This document shows, piece by piece, positions 43,932 to 52,860 of a stretch of 64,000 nt of DNA. Positions within the stretch are counted from its first letter, which is position 1; each line of letters opens with the position of its first letter. The stretch spans positions 124,001-188,000 of the forward strand of contig DASZOL010000068.1 of the NCBI GenBank assembly GCA_035550795.1, read 5' to 3'. A program made the translations under genes and the position numbers. The notes under the pieces were generated by a model. It worked only from the letters and a program-made list of their open reading frames with translations. It searched no databases and was not told where the DNA came from. The DNA comes from DASRDR01 sp035550795. Lineage in GTDB: Bacteria > Methylomirabilota > Methylomirabilia > Rokubacteriales > DASRDR01.

Positions 43932-45398
43932 ATGGGACGGACGGTCGAGCCCGAGTTCGTCGGCCGGACGTACGACGACTTCCTGTTCCGCCCGCAGGCG
44001 AGCCCGCTGGCGTCGCGGCGTGAGGTGTCTCTCCGGACGCCGCTGACCCGGAGACTGTCCCTCGACCTCCCCGTAGTCTCCGCCAACATGGACAGCGTCA
44101 CCGACGCTCGGATGGCGGTGGCGATGGCCCTCGAGGGCGGGCTGGGCTTCATCCACCGGGGCCTGCCCATCGCGGGCCAGGCGGCCGAGGTGGCGCGGGT
44201 CAAGCGGACGCAAGGCCACGTGATCGACCGGCCCTTCTGCCTGGCTCGCGGGAGCAGCGTCCGCGAGGCGCGGGAGCTCGCGCGCCGCCACAACGTCACG
44301 GGTCTCCTCATCGAGGAGGCCCCCGGCAGCGGCGTCCTGGCCGGCCTCCTCTCGAATCGCGACATGCCGTGGAGCGAGGCGCAGGACGACCGGCCGGTCG
44401 AGGAGTTCATGACGCCGTTCGCGCGGCTCGTGACCGGAGAGCCGGGGACCTCGGTCGAGGACGCGGAGCGGCGCATGTTCGCCCACCGGGTCGAGAAGCT
44501 TCCGCTCGTCGACGGCGATCGGCGCATCCGGGGCCTCATCACCAAGAAGGACATCTTCGCGGCGCGCCAGCGGCCCTACTCGACCAAGGACGCCCGCGGG
44601 CGGCTGCTGGTCGGGGCGGCGATCGGCGCGCGCGGCGACTTCATCGAGCGTGCGGGCGAGCTGCTGGGAGCCGGGGCGGACGCGCTGCTGATCGACATCG
44701 CGCACGCGCACTCGGAGGTGATGCGGCGAGCGGTCGAAGAGGTCCGCGCCCGCTTCGGCGGCGTGGAGCTCGTCTGCGGGAACGTCGCCACCGGCGAAGG
44801 CGCCGCGTTCCTCCGCGACCTGGGGGCGGACGCGATCAAGGTGGGAGTGGGGCCCGGCCGCGGCTGCCGGACGCGGCTCGAGACGGGCGCCGGCGTCCCC
44901 CAGCTCCAGGCGATCCGTGAAGCCTGGTGCGCCGTCGAGGACGCCGTCCCGATCATCGCCGACGGCGGCGTGCGCGACGACAAGGACGTGTTCCTGGCGC
45001 TGGTCGCCGGCGCGTCGGTCGTCATGCTGGGCAGCATGCTCTCCGGGACGGACGAGGCGCCGGGCCAGCTCATCGAGGACCCCGGCACGGGCGAGAAGCG
45101 GAAGATCTACCGCGGGATGACCTCGCCGCAGGCGGTGTTCCGCGCCCTCTACGACGACGAGGAGCCGGACGCGGTCGAGGCCGCGCTCGAGGTGCCGGCC
45201 GAGGGCCAGGAGATCCAGGTGCCCTACCGCGGATCGGTCGTGGACATTCTCCGGCGGATCCGCGGCCACGTCCGCTCCGCGGTCAGCTACGGTGGGGCGG
45301 AGTCCCTGGCCCAGGTGCGCGCGAAGGTCCTGCCCGACCCCCTCCGATACCTGGTCCCGCTGTCCTCCGCCGCCCGCGCCGAGTCCTACGAGCGCTGA
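43932..45398 (+). CDS. guaB: IMP dehydrogenase with a divergent active-site loop
   Basis: A 488-residue IMPDH-fold protein. ATG 43932 follows CGGAGG. N-terminal TYDDFLFRPQ and LPVVSANMDSVTDARMAVAM are standard; a CBS pair occupies about residues 95-215 (REARELARRHNVTGLLIEE, FMTPFARLVTGEPG). The barrel contains DALLIDIAHAHSE and ELVCGNVATGEG. The catalytic Cys is retained at residue 312, but the loop reads GVGPGRGCRTRLETGAGVPQ in place of the usual GPGSICTTR. A conserved IIADGGVRDDKDVFLALVAG follows. It should oxidise IMP to XMP; GMP reductase or a specialised paralogue is possible given the loop. It converges on the next gene with a gap of two bases. Confidence 0.85.
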   Translation: MGRTVEPEFVGRTYDDFLFRPQASPLASRREVSLRTPLTRRLSLDLPVVSANMDSVTDARMAVAMALEGGLGFIHRGLPIAGQAAEVARVKRTQGHVIDRPFCLARGSSVREARELARRHNVTGLLIEEAPGSGVLAGLLSNRDMPWSEAQDDRPVEEFMTPFARLVTGEPGTSVEDAERRMFAHRVEKLPLVDGDRRIRGLITKKDIFAARQRPYSTKDARGRLLVGAAIGARGDFIERAGELLGAGADALLIDIAHAHSEVMRRAVEEVRARFGGVELVCGNVATGEGAAFLRDLGADAIKVGVGPGRGCRTRLETGAGVPQLQAIREAWCAVEDAVPIIADGGVRDDKDVFLALVAGASVVMLGSMLSGTDEAPGQLIEDPGTGEKRKIYRGMTSPQAVFRALYDDEEPDAVEAALEVPAEGQEIQVPYRGSVVDILRRIRGHVRSAVSYGGAESLAQVRAKVLPDPLRYLVPLSSAARAESYER

Positions 45399-45400
45399 CG

Positions 45401-46183
45401 TCAGAACAGGGCGCGAGACTGCCCACCGTCGACGTTCAGGCAGGCGCCCAGGACCAGGCTGGCCGCGTCCGAGGCGAGGAAGGCCACCACGCGGCCCACC
45501 TCCTCGGGCCGCCCGAAGCGTCCCAGTGGAAGGTCCGCCTTGATGAACGCGGCGATCCCGTCTGGGTCCTCGCTCGTGCGCTTCTCCCAGCCGCCCCCCG
45601 GGAAGACGATCGAGCCCGGGGCGACGGCGTTCACGCGGATGCCGAGCGGCGCGAGCTCCATCGCGAGAGCCTTCGACATCCCGATCTCGGCCGCCTTGGC
45701 CGCGATGTAGGTCGGCCGCTGCACGTAGCTGCCGCCCCACTCGCGGCCGTAGATCGACACGATGTTGACGATGGCCCCGCCGCGCCGCGCGCGCATGCCC
45801 GGTACCACCAGGCGGCTCGCGCGGACGGCCGCCATCAGGTTGAGGTCGATCGCCCGCTGCCACTCCTCAGGGCCCGTGTTCTCGAACGAGCTGCCGGTGG
45901 AGCCGCCGACGTTGTTGACCAGGATGTCCACGCCGCCGAATGCGGCCTCCGCCGCTTCCACCGCGGCCTGGATGCCTTCCGCCGTCGTCACGTCGGCGGG
46001 GACGGCGGCCGTCTCAACGCCGAGCGCCCGCACGGCGACGGCGGCGGACTCGAGCGCCTCCCGGCCCCGCGCGCAGAGCGCGACGCGGCATCCCTCGCGC
46101 GCGAGTTCCAGGGCGATGCCGCGCCCGATGCCGCGGCTGCCTCCGGTCACGAGCGCCGCCTTGCCCCTGAGACCGAGGTCCAT
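45401..46183 (-). CDS. SDR family oxidoreductase
   Basis: A 260-residue classical SDR. ATG 46183 is preceded by AAAAGGAGGG, a strong ribosome site. TGGSRGIG is the cofactor motif, followed by NNVGGSTGS, the catalytic Ser in NIVSIYGREWGGS, and YIAAK as the YxxxK motif. The C terminus is LVLGACLNVDGGQSRALF. Substrate unknown; many relatives act on 3-oxoacyl or sugar/secondary alcohol substrates. It is convergent with the IMPDH gene and divergent from the enolase-superfamily remnant. Confidence 0.92.
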   Translation of the reverse strand: MDLGLRGKAALVTGGSRGIGRGIALELAREGCRVALCARGREALESAAVAVRALGVETAAVPADVTTAEGIQAAVEAAEAAFGGVDILVNNVGGSTGSSFENTGPEEWQRAIDLNLMAAVRASRLVVPGMRARRGGAIVNIVSIYGREWGGSYVQRPTYIAAKAAEIGMSKALAMELAPLGIRVNAVAPGSIVFPGGGWEKRTSEDPDGIAAFIKADLPLGRFGRPEEVGRVVAFLASDAASLVLGACLNVDGGQSRALF

Positions 46184-46292
46184 GCCCGTTCCCTCCTTTT
46201 GCGAAAGCTCGCGCCAGGGTAGCGGGCTCGGCAAGGCGGCGCAACCCGGGGCGCGCGGCAGCTCTCGTATCATCGGCGGGAGGCGAGGCGTC

Positions 46293-46523
46293 GTGGAGCT
46301 GGCCCGAGCACCGAGGGAGGAGACACCAGCCGCCTTCATCGAGGCGGGCGCTCACCTCCTCGCCGTGACCCCCACGTTCCACTGGATCGAGTGCCTCGAC
46401 TTGGCGGCGCCGATCCTGGCCGAGCCGCTGCGGGCGGTGGACGGCGCGATCACGGCGCCGTCCCGCCCCGGACTCGGGATCAGCTGGGACGAGGTGGCCG
46501 TCCGGCGCTACGTGGCCGCCTAG
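46293..46523 (+). pseudogene. C-terminal fragment of an enolase-superfamily (mandelate racemase-like) enzyme
   Basis: A frame from GTG 46293 encodes GAHLLAVTPTFHWIECLDLA, APILAEPLRAVDGAITAPSR and PGLGISWDEVAVRRY. This is the end of a mandelate racemase/muconate lactonizing enzyme: the final barrel strand with H-x-x-x-x-x-P, the P-I-L-x-E-P-L segment, and the P-G-L-G-[I]-x-W-D-E closing motif. Metal-binding Asp/Glu residues and the capping domain are gone, so it is a dead remnant of about 76 codons. Its TAG overlaps the reverse stop of the convergent methyltransferase (palindromic CTAG). Confidence 0.8.
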
Positions 46524-47353
46524 CGCCGCTTCGCCGCCAGGACGACGAGGCTATTCGAAAGGCGGCGGCCGGGCCCCGTCCCCGCGAGCATCCGGTCCAC
46601 CTTCCGTAGCCCTCGGTAGAGCGCGGCCGTCGCGCGACCGAGACGCGGCTGGTGCAGAACCGTGGAGGGCATGACGCCGGTCGCGGAGTGGATGCCCCAC
46701 GCACGCACGACGGCCAGGCCGGCCTCCTCCAGGAGCCGGTCCAGCTCCTCTCGGGTGAAGAGCCTGAGCCTCGGGTAGCCGGGGTAGCTCATCCACAGGC
46801 CCGCGCGAAGCGGCCGGGCGAAGGCCCGGCGAGCCTCCCGTGGCCCTGCGCCATAGCCCAGGGGATCCCCCGTGAGGCTCGAGGCGAGTCGCCAGAGAAG
46901 GTCGAGGCTCCAGCGGTGCTCAACCTCGACGAACAGGCGCCCGTGCGGTCGGAGCACGCGAGCCATCTCGGCGATCGCCCGGGCAGGGTCCGGCACGAAG
47001 GACAGCACGCTGCCGCACGACACCACCACGTCGAACGTCCCACCGCGCCAGGGAAGGGCCTGCACGTCGCCGCGCCCGAACCGTGCCGAGGGGTGGCGTT
47101 GCCGCGCCATGGCGAGCAAGGGCGCGGAGAGATCCAGGCCCACCGTCTCGTACCCGAGGTCGAGGAGGAGGGCCGTCTGGAGCCCCGTGCCGCAGCCGCC
47201 ATCGAGCGCGCGGCGCCGCCCCTCGCCCGGGGGCTGGGTGAGGGACCCCCGCAGCAGGTCGTGGAGGACGGCGTAGAGGTGCTCGTACCACGGCTCCAGC
47301 TCGTCGTACGATGCCGCCATCGCGTCGAAGGCGGTTGCGGGATCGGTCGTCAC
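46520..47353 (-). CDS. Class I SAM-dependent methyltransferase
   Basis: A 277-residue Rossmann methyltransferase. GTG 47353 gives VTTDPATAFDAMAASYDELE. Motif I is ALDGGCGTGLQTALLLDLG, motif II the acidic end of VGLDLSAPLLAMARQR, and the GDVQALPWRGGTFDVVVSCG and VLRPHGRLFVEVEH stretches complete the SAM site. The C-terminal half (FTREELDRLLEEAGLAVVRA) is of the type acting on small molecules or lipids. Substrate unknown. It is divergent from the deoxyhypusine-synthase-like gene. Confidence 0.9.
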   Translation of the reverse strand: MTTDPATAFDAMAASYDELEPWYEHLYAVLHDLLRGSLTQPPGEGRRRALDGGCGTGLQTALLLDLGYETVGLDLSAPLLAMARQRHPSARFGRGDVQALPWRGGTFDVVVSCGSVLSFVPDPARAIAEMARVLRPHGRLFVEVEHRWSLDLLWRLASSLTGDPLGYGAGPREARRAFARPLRAGLWMSYPGYPRLRLFTREELDRLLEEAGLAVVRAWGIHSATGVMPSTVLHQPRLGRATAALYRGLRKVDRMLAGTGPGRRLSNSLVVLAAKRR

Positions 47354-47399
47354 GGTGCGAGTGTAGCGGGGGCCCGCCAGCCGGGCGAGAGGAGCCTCG

Positions 47400-48605
47400 A
47401 TGCGCGATCGGAAGAAGCTGACCCGGGCGAGCGCTCCCTTGCCGCGGGAGGCCTCCGCGCGCCCCGCTGCCGGCGGGGGAGACGGAAGCCACGACGGGCG
47501 CCGGCGTGTCGCGCCCACACGGCCAGGCCCGGCCCCGGCGCACGACTGGCCGGTCCGCGAGCCCCTGCGCCTGGTGGCGGACCGCTCGGTGACCGGCACC
47601 GTGAGCCGGCTCCTCGACCGCATGCGCGAGTCCGCGTTCCAGGGTCGGCGGCTCGGAGAGGCCTTCGCCGCCTGGAAGCGGATGATCGACGGCGACGGGC
47701 TGATCGCAATGGGCCTCGCCGGCTCGATGGCCAGCGCGGGCCTCTGGCCGCTCGTCGTGTGGCTGGTCGAGCGCGGCTACGTCGACCTCGTGGTGTCCAC
47801 CTCGGCCAACGCCACCGAGGACCTCCTGGAGCAGCGCGGCATCCGGCTCCACCGGGTGGACGCCGACCGCTCGGATGACGAGGCGCTCCGGCGCCAGGGC
47901 TTCTACCGCTTCTACGACCACGTCGTGCGCACGGCCGAGTACGACGCCATGGAGGACTTCACCAGCGGCTTCTTCGAGCACCTCGACGCGGCCTGGCCGC
48001 GTCCGACGATCAGCGGCGTCGAGTTCATGCGGGAGCTGGGGCGGTGGCTCGAGGGACAGGGGCTCGGCGGCAGCCTAGCGGCCACCTGCGCGCGGCGTGG
48101 AGTGCCGCTGTTCGTCCCGGCGGCCCCGGACGGCCCCCTCGCCGAGGGCTACCGGACGGCACGCCGGAAGGGCCCCGTGGTCGACTTCTTTCGGGACTAC
48201 GAGATCGCCCTCGCCATGATGAACCGCTTCATGACCCCCGGTCCGGGGACCAGCGCGATCTTCCTGGGCGGCGGCGTCCCCAAGGACTTCATCCAGATCA
48301 CGGCGACGAGCGTGTCGACGCTGCGCGGCGCCCAGGCGTGCCCGCACGTGGCGGCGATCCAGATCACGACCGACAATCCCGTCTACGGGGGGCTCGGCGG
48401 CGCGGGCGTCAACACGGAGGCGATCTCGTGGGGCAAGGAAGCGGTCGACGGCGACAACGTCATGGTCTTCGCCGACGTGACGATCGCCGTCCCCTTCCTC
48501 TGCCAGGGGCTCCTCGAGCACTACGGCCCGCGCCACGTGCGCCCGGCGCGCGCCGGCGTCGCCCGCGCGCTGGCCGAGCTGGAGGCCGGGCTCGCGCCCG
48601 GCTGA
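47400..48605 (+). CDS. Deoxyhypusine-synthase-family protein
   Basis: A 401-residue protein related to deoxyhypusine synthase, which transfers the aminobutyl group of spermidine with NAD. ATG 47400 follows GAGGAG. The first 55 residues are low-complexity. Conserved parts: GLAGSMASAGLWPLVVWLVE, VSTSANATEDLLEQ, GFYRFYDHVV, GGGVPKDFIQITATSVSTLR, TTDNPVYGGLGGAGVN, and SWGKEAVDGDNVMVFADVTIA with Lys346 in the catalytic-Lys position. Bacteria lack eIF5A, so bacterial members are thought to act on other amines (homospermidine or agmatine-derived). The reaction here is unassigned. Confidence 0.85.
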   Translation: MRDRKKLTRASAPLPREASARPAAGGGDGSHDGRRRVAPTRPGPAPAHDWPVREPLRLVADRSVTGTVSRLLDRMRESAFQGRRLGEAFAAWKRMIDGDGLIAMGLAGSMASAGLWPLVVWLVERGYVDLVVSTSANATEDLLEQRGIRLHRVDADRSDDEALRRQGFYRFYDHVVRTAEYDAMEDFTSGFFEHLDAAWPRPTISGVEFMRELGRWLEGQGLGGSLAATCARRGVPLFVPAAPDGPLAEGYRTARRKGPVVDFFRDYEIALAMMNRFMTPGPGTSAIFLGGGVPKDFIQITATSVSTLRGAQACPHVAAIQITTDNPVYGGLGGAGVNTEAISWGKEAVDGDNVMVFADVTIAVPFLCQGLLEHYGPRHVRPARAGVARALAELEAGLAPG

Positions 48606-48719
48606 GGGGCCGCGTCGCCGCCACCTTGACACCCTCCGCCGGGGCATCCACGATGCGGGTGTGATCCCGACCAGCTGCACGCGCTGCCCTCGCCGGCCCC
48701 CCCGCGATGGAGAGTTCGC

Positions 48720-50066
48720 ATGACGACGGCCCCGTACACGGCGCTCGACGAGCGCTACCTCCATCCCCTCGCCGACCCGGCCGACCGCGGCCACCTGACC
48801 GTCCTGGTCCGCGGGCGAGGCGTCCGGGTGGAGGACGCCGAGGGGCGCAGCTACATCGACGGCCTGGCCGGCCTGTGGAACGTCAACCTCGGCCACGGGC
48901 GCGAGGAGCTGGTCGAGGCCGCCGCCGGCCAGATGCGCCGGCTGGCCTTCGCCAACACCTACAGCGGGTGGGCGAACGTTCCGGCGCTCGAGCTGGCCGC
49001 CCGGCTCGAGGCCGTCGCCTATCCCGGGCTCCGCGCGAGCTTCTTCGCGACGAGCGGGGTCGACGCCAACGAGGCGGCCTTCAAGACGGCCCGCTACTAC
49101 TGGCGGCGCCAGGGCCGGCCCGCAAAGGTCAAGATCATCTCGCTCGAGCACGGCTTCCACGGCGCCACGATCGCCGGGATGAGCGCGACCGGCATTCCCG
49201 ACTACGCCCGGATGTTCCAGCCGCGGCTCACCGAGTTCATCCACGTCCGCTCCCACTACCCGTACCGCTGCGACTTTGCCCGAACCGGTGAAGGCGCCGG
49301 GGCGGCGGCGGCGCGTGCCCTCGAGGAGACGATCGTCCGCGAGGGACCGGGCACTGTGGCCGCGTTCCTGGCGGAGCCCGTCCAGGGCGCCGGGGGCGTG
49401 ATCGTCCCGCCCGACGACTACTTCCCGCGGGTGCGCGAGGTCCTGGACCGCCACGGCGTGCTGCTGATCGCCGACGAGATCATCACGGGGTTCGGCCGCA
49501 CGGGTGAGTGGTTCGGCCTCACACACTGGGGGGTGCGGCCCGACGTCTTCACCTTCGCCAAGGGTGTCACCAGCGCGTACCTCCCGCTCGGCGGGATGAT
49601 GGTGAGCGAGGCGATCGCGCGCGCGATCCAGGACGCGCCCGCGTCGGAGCGCTGGATGCACTCTTCCACTTACGCCGGGCACCCGGTCTGCTGCGCGGTG
49701 GCGCTCCGCACGCTCGACCTCCTCGAGCGCGAGCAGCTCGTCCCGCGCGTGGCCCGGGTCGGGCGCTACCTGCTCGAGCGGCTGCGGACGCTCGAGGACC
49801 TGGACTGCGTCGGCGAGGTGCGCGGTCTCGGCCTCATGGCCGCGGTCGAGCTCGTCGCCGACCGGGCGACCCGGACCCCGTTCGACCCGGGCCACCGGGT
49901 GGGCGGGCGGATCACCCGGCACGCCCAGGCGGCGGGGCTGATCCTCCGGACTCGGGGTGACGTGGTGACGCTCGCGCCTCCGTTCGTCATCGCCGAGGCG
50001 GAGATCGACGAGACGGTGGCGATCCTGAGGACCGCCATCGAGAAGACCATGGGAGAGATCCGGTGA
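48720..50066 (+). CDS. Class-III PLP aminotransferase (omega-transaminase type)
   Basis: A 448-residue fold-type I aminotransferase. ATG 48720 follows GGAGAG. Motifs: IDGLAGLWNVNLGHGREELV, ATSGVDANEAAFKTARYY, ISLEHGFHGATIAGMSATG, the PLP-binding LIADEIITGFGRTGEW, and the Schiff-base Lys in TFAKGVTSAYLPLGGMM. Members move amino groups from omega-amino acids or polyamines to pyruvate. It is followed by an SDR with a four-base overlap, and preceded by the deoxyhypusine-synthase-like gene, so polyamine or amine catabolism is a plausible theme. Confidence 0.94.
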   Translation: MTTAPYTALDERYLHPLADPADRGHLTVLVRGRGVRVEDAEGRSYIDGLAGLWNVNLGHGREELVEAAAGQMRRLAFANTYSGWANVPALELAARLEAVAYPGLRASFFATSGVDANEAAFKTARYYWRRQGRPAKVKIISLEHGFHGATIAGMSATGIPDYARMFQPRLTEFIHVRSHYPYRCDFARTGEGAGAAAARALEETIVREGPGTVAAFLAEPVQGAGGVIVPPDDYFPRVREVLDRHGVLLIADEIITGFGRTGEWFGLTHWGVRPDVFTFAKGVTSAYLPLGGMMVSEAIARAIQDAPASERWMHSSTYAGHPVCCAVALRTLDLLEREQLVPRVARVGRYLLERLRTLEDLDCVGEVRGLGLMAAVELVADRATRTPFDPGHRVGGRITRHAQAAGLILRTRGDVVTLAPPFVIAEAEIDETVAILRTAIEKTMGEIR

Positions 50067-50812
50067 CCTTTTCGGGACGGGTCGGGCTGATCACGGGCGC
50101 GGGGTCGGGCATCGGGCGGGCGACGGCGCGGATCCTCGCCGAACGGGGCGGGGCAGTCGTGGCCGCGGACGTCAACCGCCCCGCCGCCGAGGAGACGGTC
50201 GCCCTCGTCCGGGCGGCGGGCGGCCGCGCGGAGGCGTGCGGGTGTGACGTCACGCGCGCCGAGGACGTGGAGGCGGCCGTCGCGCTGGCCCGGCGTGCCC
50301 TCGGACGACTCGACGTGGTGGTCAACTGCGCGGGGATCCTCCGCGTGGCTCCGCTGGAAGACACCTCGGAGAAGGAATGGGAAGAGGTTCTCGCCGTGAA
50401 CCTGACCGGCGCGTTCCTCGTCACCCGGGCGGCGCTCCGGGCCCTCAGGGAGCAGGGCGGGGGAGCGATCGTCCACATCGCCTCGCGGGCGGCCATCCGG
50501 GCGAAGGAAGGGCACGGCGCCTACTCGGCGTCGAAGGCCGGGATCCTTCAGCTCACCCAGATGGCGGCCGTCGAGGGGGCGCGACACGGCATCCGCGTGA
50601 ACTGCGTCTGCCCCGGGTTCATCGACACGCCCATGACGCGCGGGGGCTACGACATCGACGCGGCGATCGCCGCGTGGAAGGACGTCTGCCCGCTCGGGCG
50701 CGCGGGCACGCCCGACGACGTGGCGAAGGCCATGCTGTTCCTGGCGTCGGAGGACGCGGGGTTCATCACCGGCGTCGCGCTGCCGGTCGACGGCGGCCGC
50801 ACGGTCGTTTGA
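50063..50812 (+). CDS. SDR family oxidoreductase
   Basis: A 249-residue classical SDR. GTG 50063 overlaps the aminotransferase stop (GTGA), so the two are coupled. Motifs: LITGAGSGIG, NCAGILR, HIASRAAIRAKEGHG with the catalytic Ser, YSASK as YxxxK, and FITGVALPVDGGRTVV. It probably reduces or oxidises the carbonyl product of the neighbouring transaminase (inference). Confidence 0.93.
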   Translation: MTFSGRVGLITGAGSGIGRATARILAERGGAVVAADVNRPAAEETVALVRAAGGRAEACGCDVTRAEDVEAAVALARRALGRLDVVVNCAGILRVAPLEDTSEKEWEEVLAVNLTGAFLVTRAALRALREQGGGAIVHIASRAAIRAKEGHGAYSASKAGILQLTQMAAVEGARHGIRVNCVCPGFIDTPMTRGGYDIDAAIAAWKDVCPLGRAGTPDDVAKAMLFLASEDAGFITGVALPVDGGRTVV

Positions 50813-51008
50813 CGGACTACGGGCGGCCGCTCTCCGGGCTACGCGCGACTTCTGGAGAGCCTCGCGCCGGCGCCTGTCGCGTAGGGGCCGCGATGGCCCT
50901 CGCTGGCGGGCGGATCGAGCAATTCCCGCGACGAGGGCGTCGTCGCCGGCATCCCGGCGTTCAGTCCGTCCGAGTGCAGACGATTCCGCGAGGCCGGCCC
51001 GCGGGTGT

Positions 51009-51629
51009 TTAGCTGGAGCTCCAGGAGAACGGCGCGAAGTGCCCGTTGTTCCGGCCCGACGTCTCGTCCCAGTCGATCCCGAAGGCGTGCATGTGGCTGC
51101 GCGAGGCCCTCGCCAGGGCGAGCCGGCTCGCCGCCGGGTGGCCGACGTTGTCCAGGTAGATCGGCTCGGCGGGGCTGGCCCCCGCCACGCCCTCGATGGC
51201 GATGTCGAGCACCCCCGGGATCGTGACGGACCGGCGCATCCCGCTGCGCTCGATCCTGATCGGCCCCGGCTCGGCGCCGGCAAACCGTCCGACCAGCGGA
51301 CCCAGGGTGGCCATCGGCCCGCCGCCCTGGCCGCTCGCGATCGCCGTGAGCGCTTCCTGCTGCGCGGGAGAAGCGCGCTCGTCGAGGATCACGCCCACCG
51401 TCCAGTCGCCGGCGATCATCGGACCCGGCGTGTGCAGCAGGACTGCGAAGTTCAGGCCGTCGAGGCTCGTGCCGCCATGCTGCCCGCGGTCGACGTGGAA
51501 CACGAGGCCCGCGTCGCAGTGACCCTTGGTGGGCGTGGCCGCCAGCCCGGACGTCGGGCAGGGGCACAGGAAGTCGCAGCTGCAGGCCTCGAAGTACTCG
51601 CCGCCGACGCGCCACTGAGTGTTCACCAT
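51009..51629 (-). CDS. DUF1326 family protein with a Cys-rich N terminus
   Basis: A 206-residue cytoplasmic protein. ATG 51629 is preceded by GGAGGAAAC. The N terminus has a compact Cys cluster (YFEACSCDFLCPCPTS, a C-x-C-x3-C-x-C arrangement) and the family blocks AGLVFHVDRGQHGGTSLDGL and MIAGDWTVGVILDERASPAQ. The role is not established. DUF1326 genes commonly sit beside DUF2182 genes, as here (upstream gene at 51679), which suggests a shared metal-related function. Confidence 0.86.
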   Translation of the reverse strand: MVNTQWRVGGEYFEACSCDFLCPCPTSGLAATPTKGHCDAGLVFHVDRGQHGGTSLDGLNFAVLLHTPGPMIAGDWTVGVILDERASPAQQEALTAIASGQGGGPMATLGPLVGRFAGAEPGPIRIERSGMRRSVTIPGVLDIAIEGVAGASPAEPIYLDNVGHPAASRLALARASRSHMHAFGIDWDETSGRNNGHFAPFSWSSS

Positions 51630-51678
51630 GACGTTTCCTCCATGTTCGTGACGGTCTCCGTCCGATGGCACGACATCA

Positions 51679-52485
51679 TCACATCGAGTGGGCACCGGCC
51701 CGCAGCGCCAAGGCGAGGTCGGGCCGAAGCGCGACCGCCAGCCCCAGGAGCACCAGCGCGATCCCCGCGCCTCGCGCGATCCACGCTCCGCCGGGGAGCA
51801 GCTTCTCGGCCGCGACCGCGAGCGAGATGAGCAGGACCCAGGCGAGACCCATCGCCCCGGCCACGACCAGGACCGCCATCAGCGCCCAGCAGCATCCGAG
51901 GCAATAGATCGCGTGCGCCCAGCCGATCGCCAGGCTGCCGCGCCAGCCCGCGCGCCAGTGGCCGAGGAAGAACCCGAGCGGGCTGCGGCAGTGCCGCAGG
52001 CACGTCTGCTTGAGCGGCGAGATCTGGAAGAGCCCGGCGCCGGCGAGCACCGCGGCGATGCCGTAGCCCAACACCACCGTGTCGCTCGCTGCGAGCAACG
52101 CGCTCGCGAAGTACATCGGGACACCCGTCGCGGCCCATACCCCGAGGTACACCAGCGTGAAGAGCGCCACGGGCAGGATCCTCCCGGCAGGACTCCCCGG
52201 GCTCCGCTGGGTTGCGGCGTAGAGCCCGATCATCGGCAGTGCGCTCGGCAGCATCATCGCCGCCATCATGACGGTCCAGCTCGCCACGTACGCGACCCCG
52301 TCCCTGATTGCGGGCGCCATGAACATCCCGTGCATGGGGTCGGGCGTCATGGCCGACGACACGACCTGCGCCCACGCGACCACCGTGATTGCGACCAGGG
52401 CGGCGTAGGTCACGACGATCGCGCCGTCGCGGCGGACGACGGCGACCTGGCCGGCCGGTGACTCGGGAGCCGACCCATCCGGCAT
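51679..52485 (-). CDS. DUF2182 family membrane protein
   Basis: A 268-residue integral membrane protein with about seven hydrophobic segments. Family features are an early MHGMFMAPAIRDG loop, SWTVMMAAMMLPSALPMIGL, LKQTCLRHCRSPLGFFLGHW and AHAIYCLGCCWALMAVLV. The Met/His and Cys pairs, HGMFM, CLRHC and CLGCC, suggest metal handling, which is inference. ATG 52485. The downstream DUF1326 gene begins 49 bases after its stop, so they probably form a two-gene operon. Confidence 0.88.
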   Translation of the reverse strand: MPDGSAPESPAGQVAVVRRDGAIVVTYAALVAITVVAWAQVVSSAMTPDPMHGMFMAPAIRDGVAYVASWTVMMAAMMLPSALPMIGLYAATQRSPGSPAGRILPVALFTLVYLGVWAATGVPMYFASALLAASDTVVLGYGIAAVLAGAGLFQISPLKQTCLRHCRSPLGFFLGHWRAGWRGSLAIGWAHAIYCLGCCWALMAVLVVAGAMGLAWVLLISLAVAAEKLLPGGAWIARGAGIALVLLGLAVALRPDLALALRAGAHSM

Positions 52486-52860
52486 GCCCGGACTCTATCC
52501 CGTGCCGGGCGGTGAGTCCAGAGGCGATCCGGTCCCCACCTCACCGGCTCATCGTGCCGCTTTGACTCCTCGAGATCCGCGAGCCCTCTCGGGAAGGGCA
52601 GCCCCTGATCGCTGCCCCCGATCGCGCTTGACCCGGCGATGGTCGTCGATACTATCAGGCTCGGGTGCCCGAAGACGGGCCAGCGCGCCCACGGCCGGCG
52701 ATGCGTGTGCGAGTCGACGTGGAACACCGTGCGGCAGAGACTCTCGGCGCGACCGGACCGCGGCGGGCGGCTCGAATGATGCCCCGGCATCCGGACCGCG
52801 TGTGCGTGGTTTCCCGATTGCGCGGGCGGCGCGTGTGGCGCTCGGAGAGGGTTGCCTGGC
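52486..52860. other. Intergenic region between the DUF2182 operon and the ACR3 gene
   Basis: About 375 bases that must hold divergent promoters for the DUF2182-DUF1326 operon and the ACR3-arsC pair. Short GC-rich frames exist but none has a ribosome site or recognisable motif. I see no ArsR-type repressor gene or clear palindrome. Confidence 0.5.
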
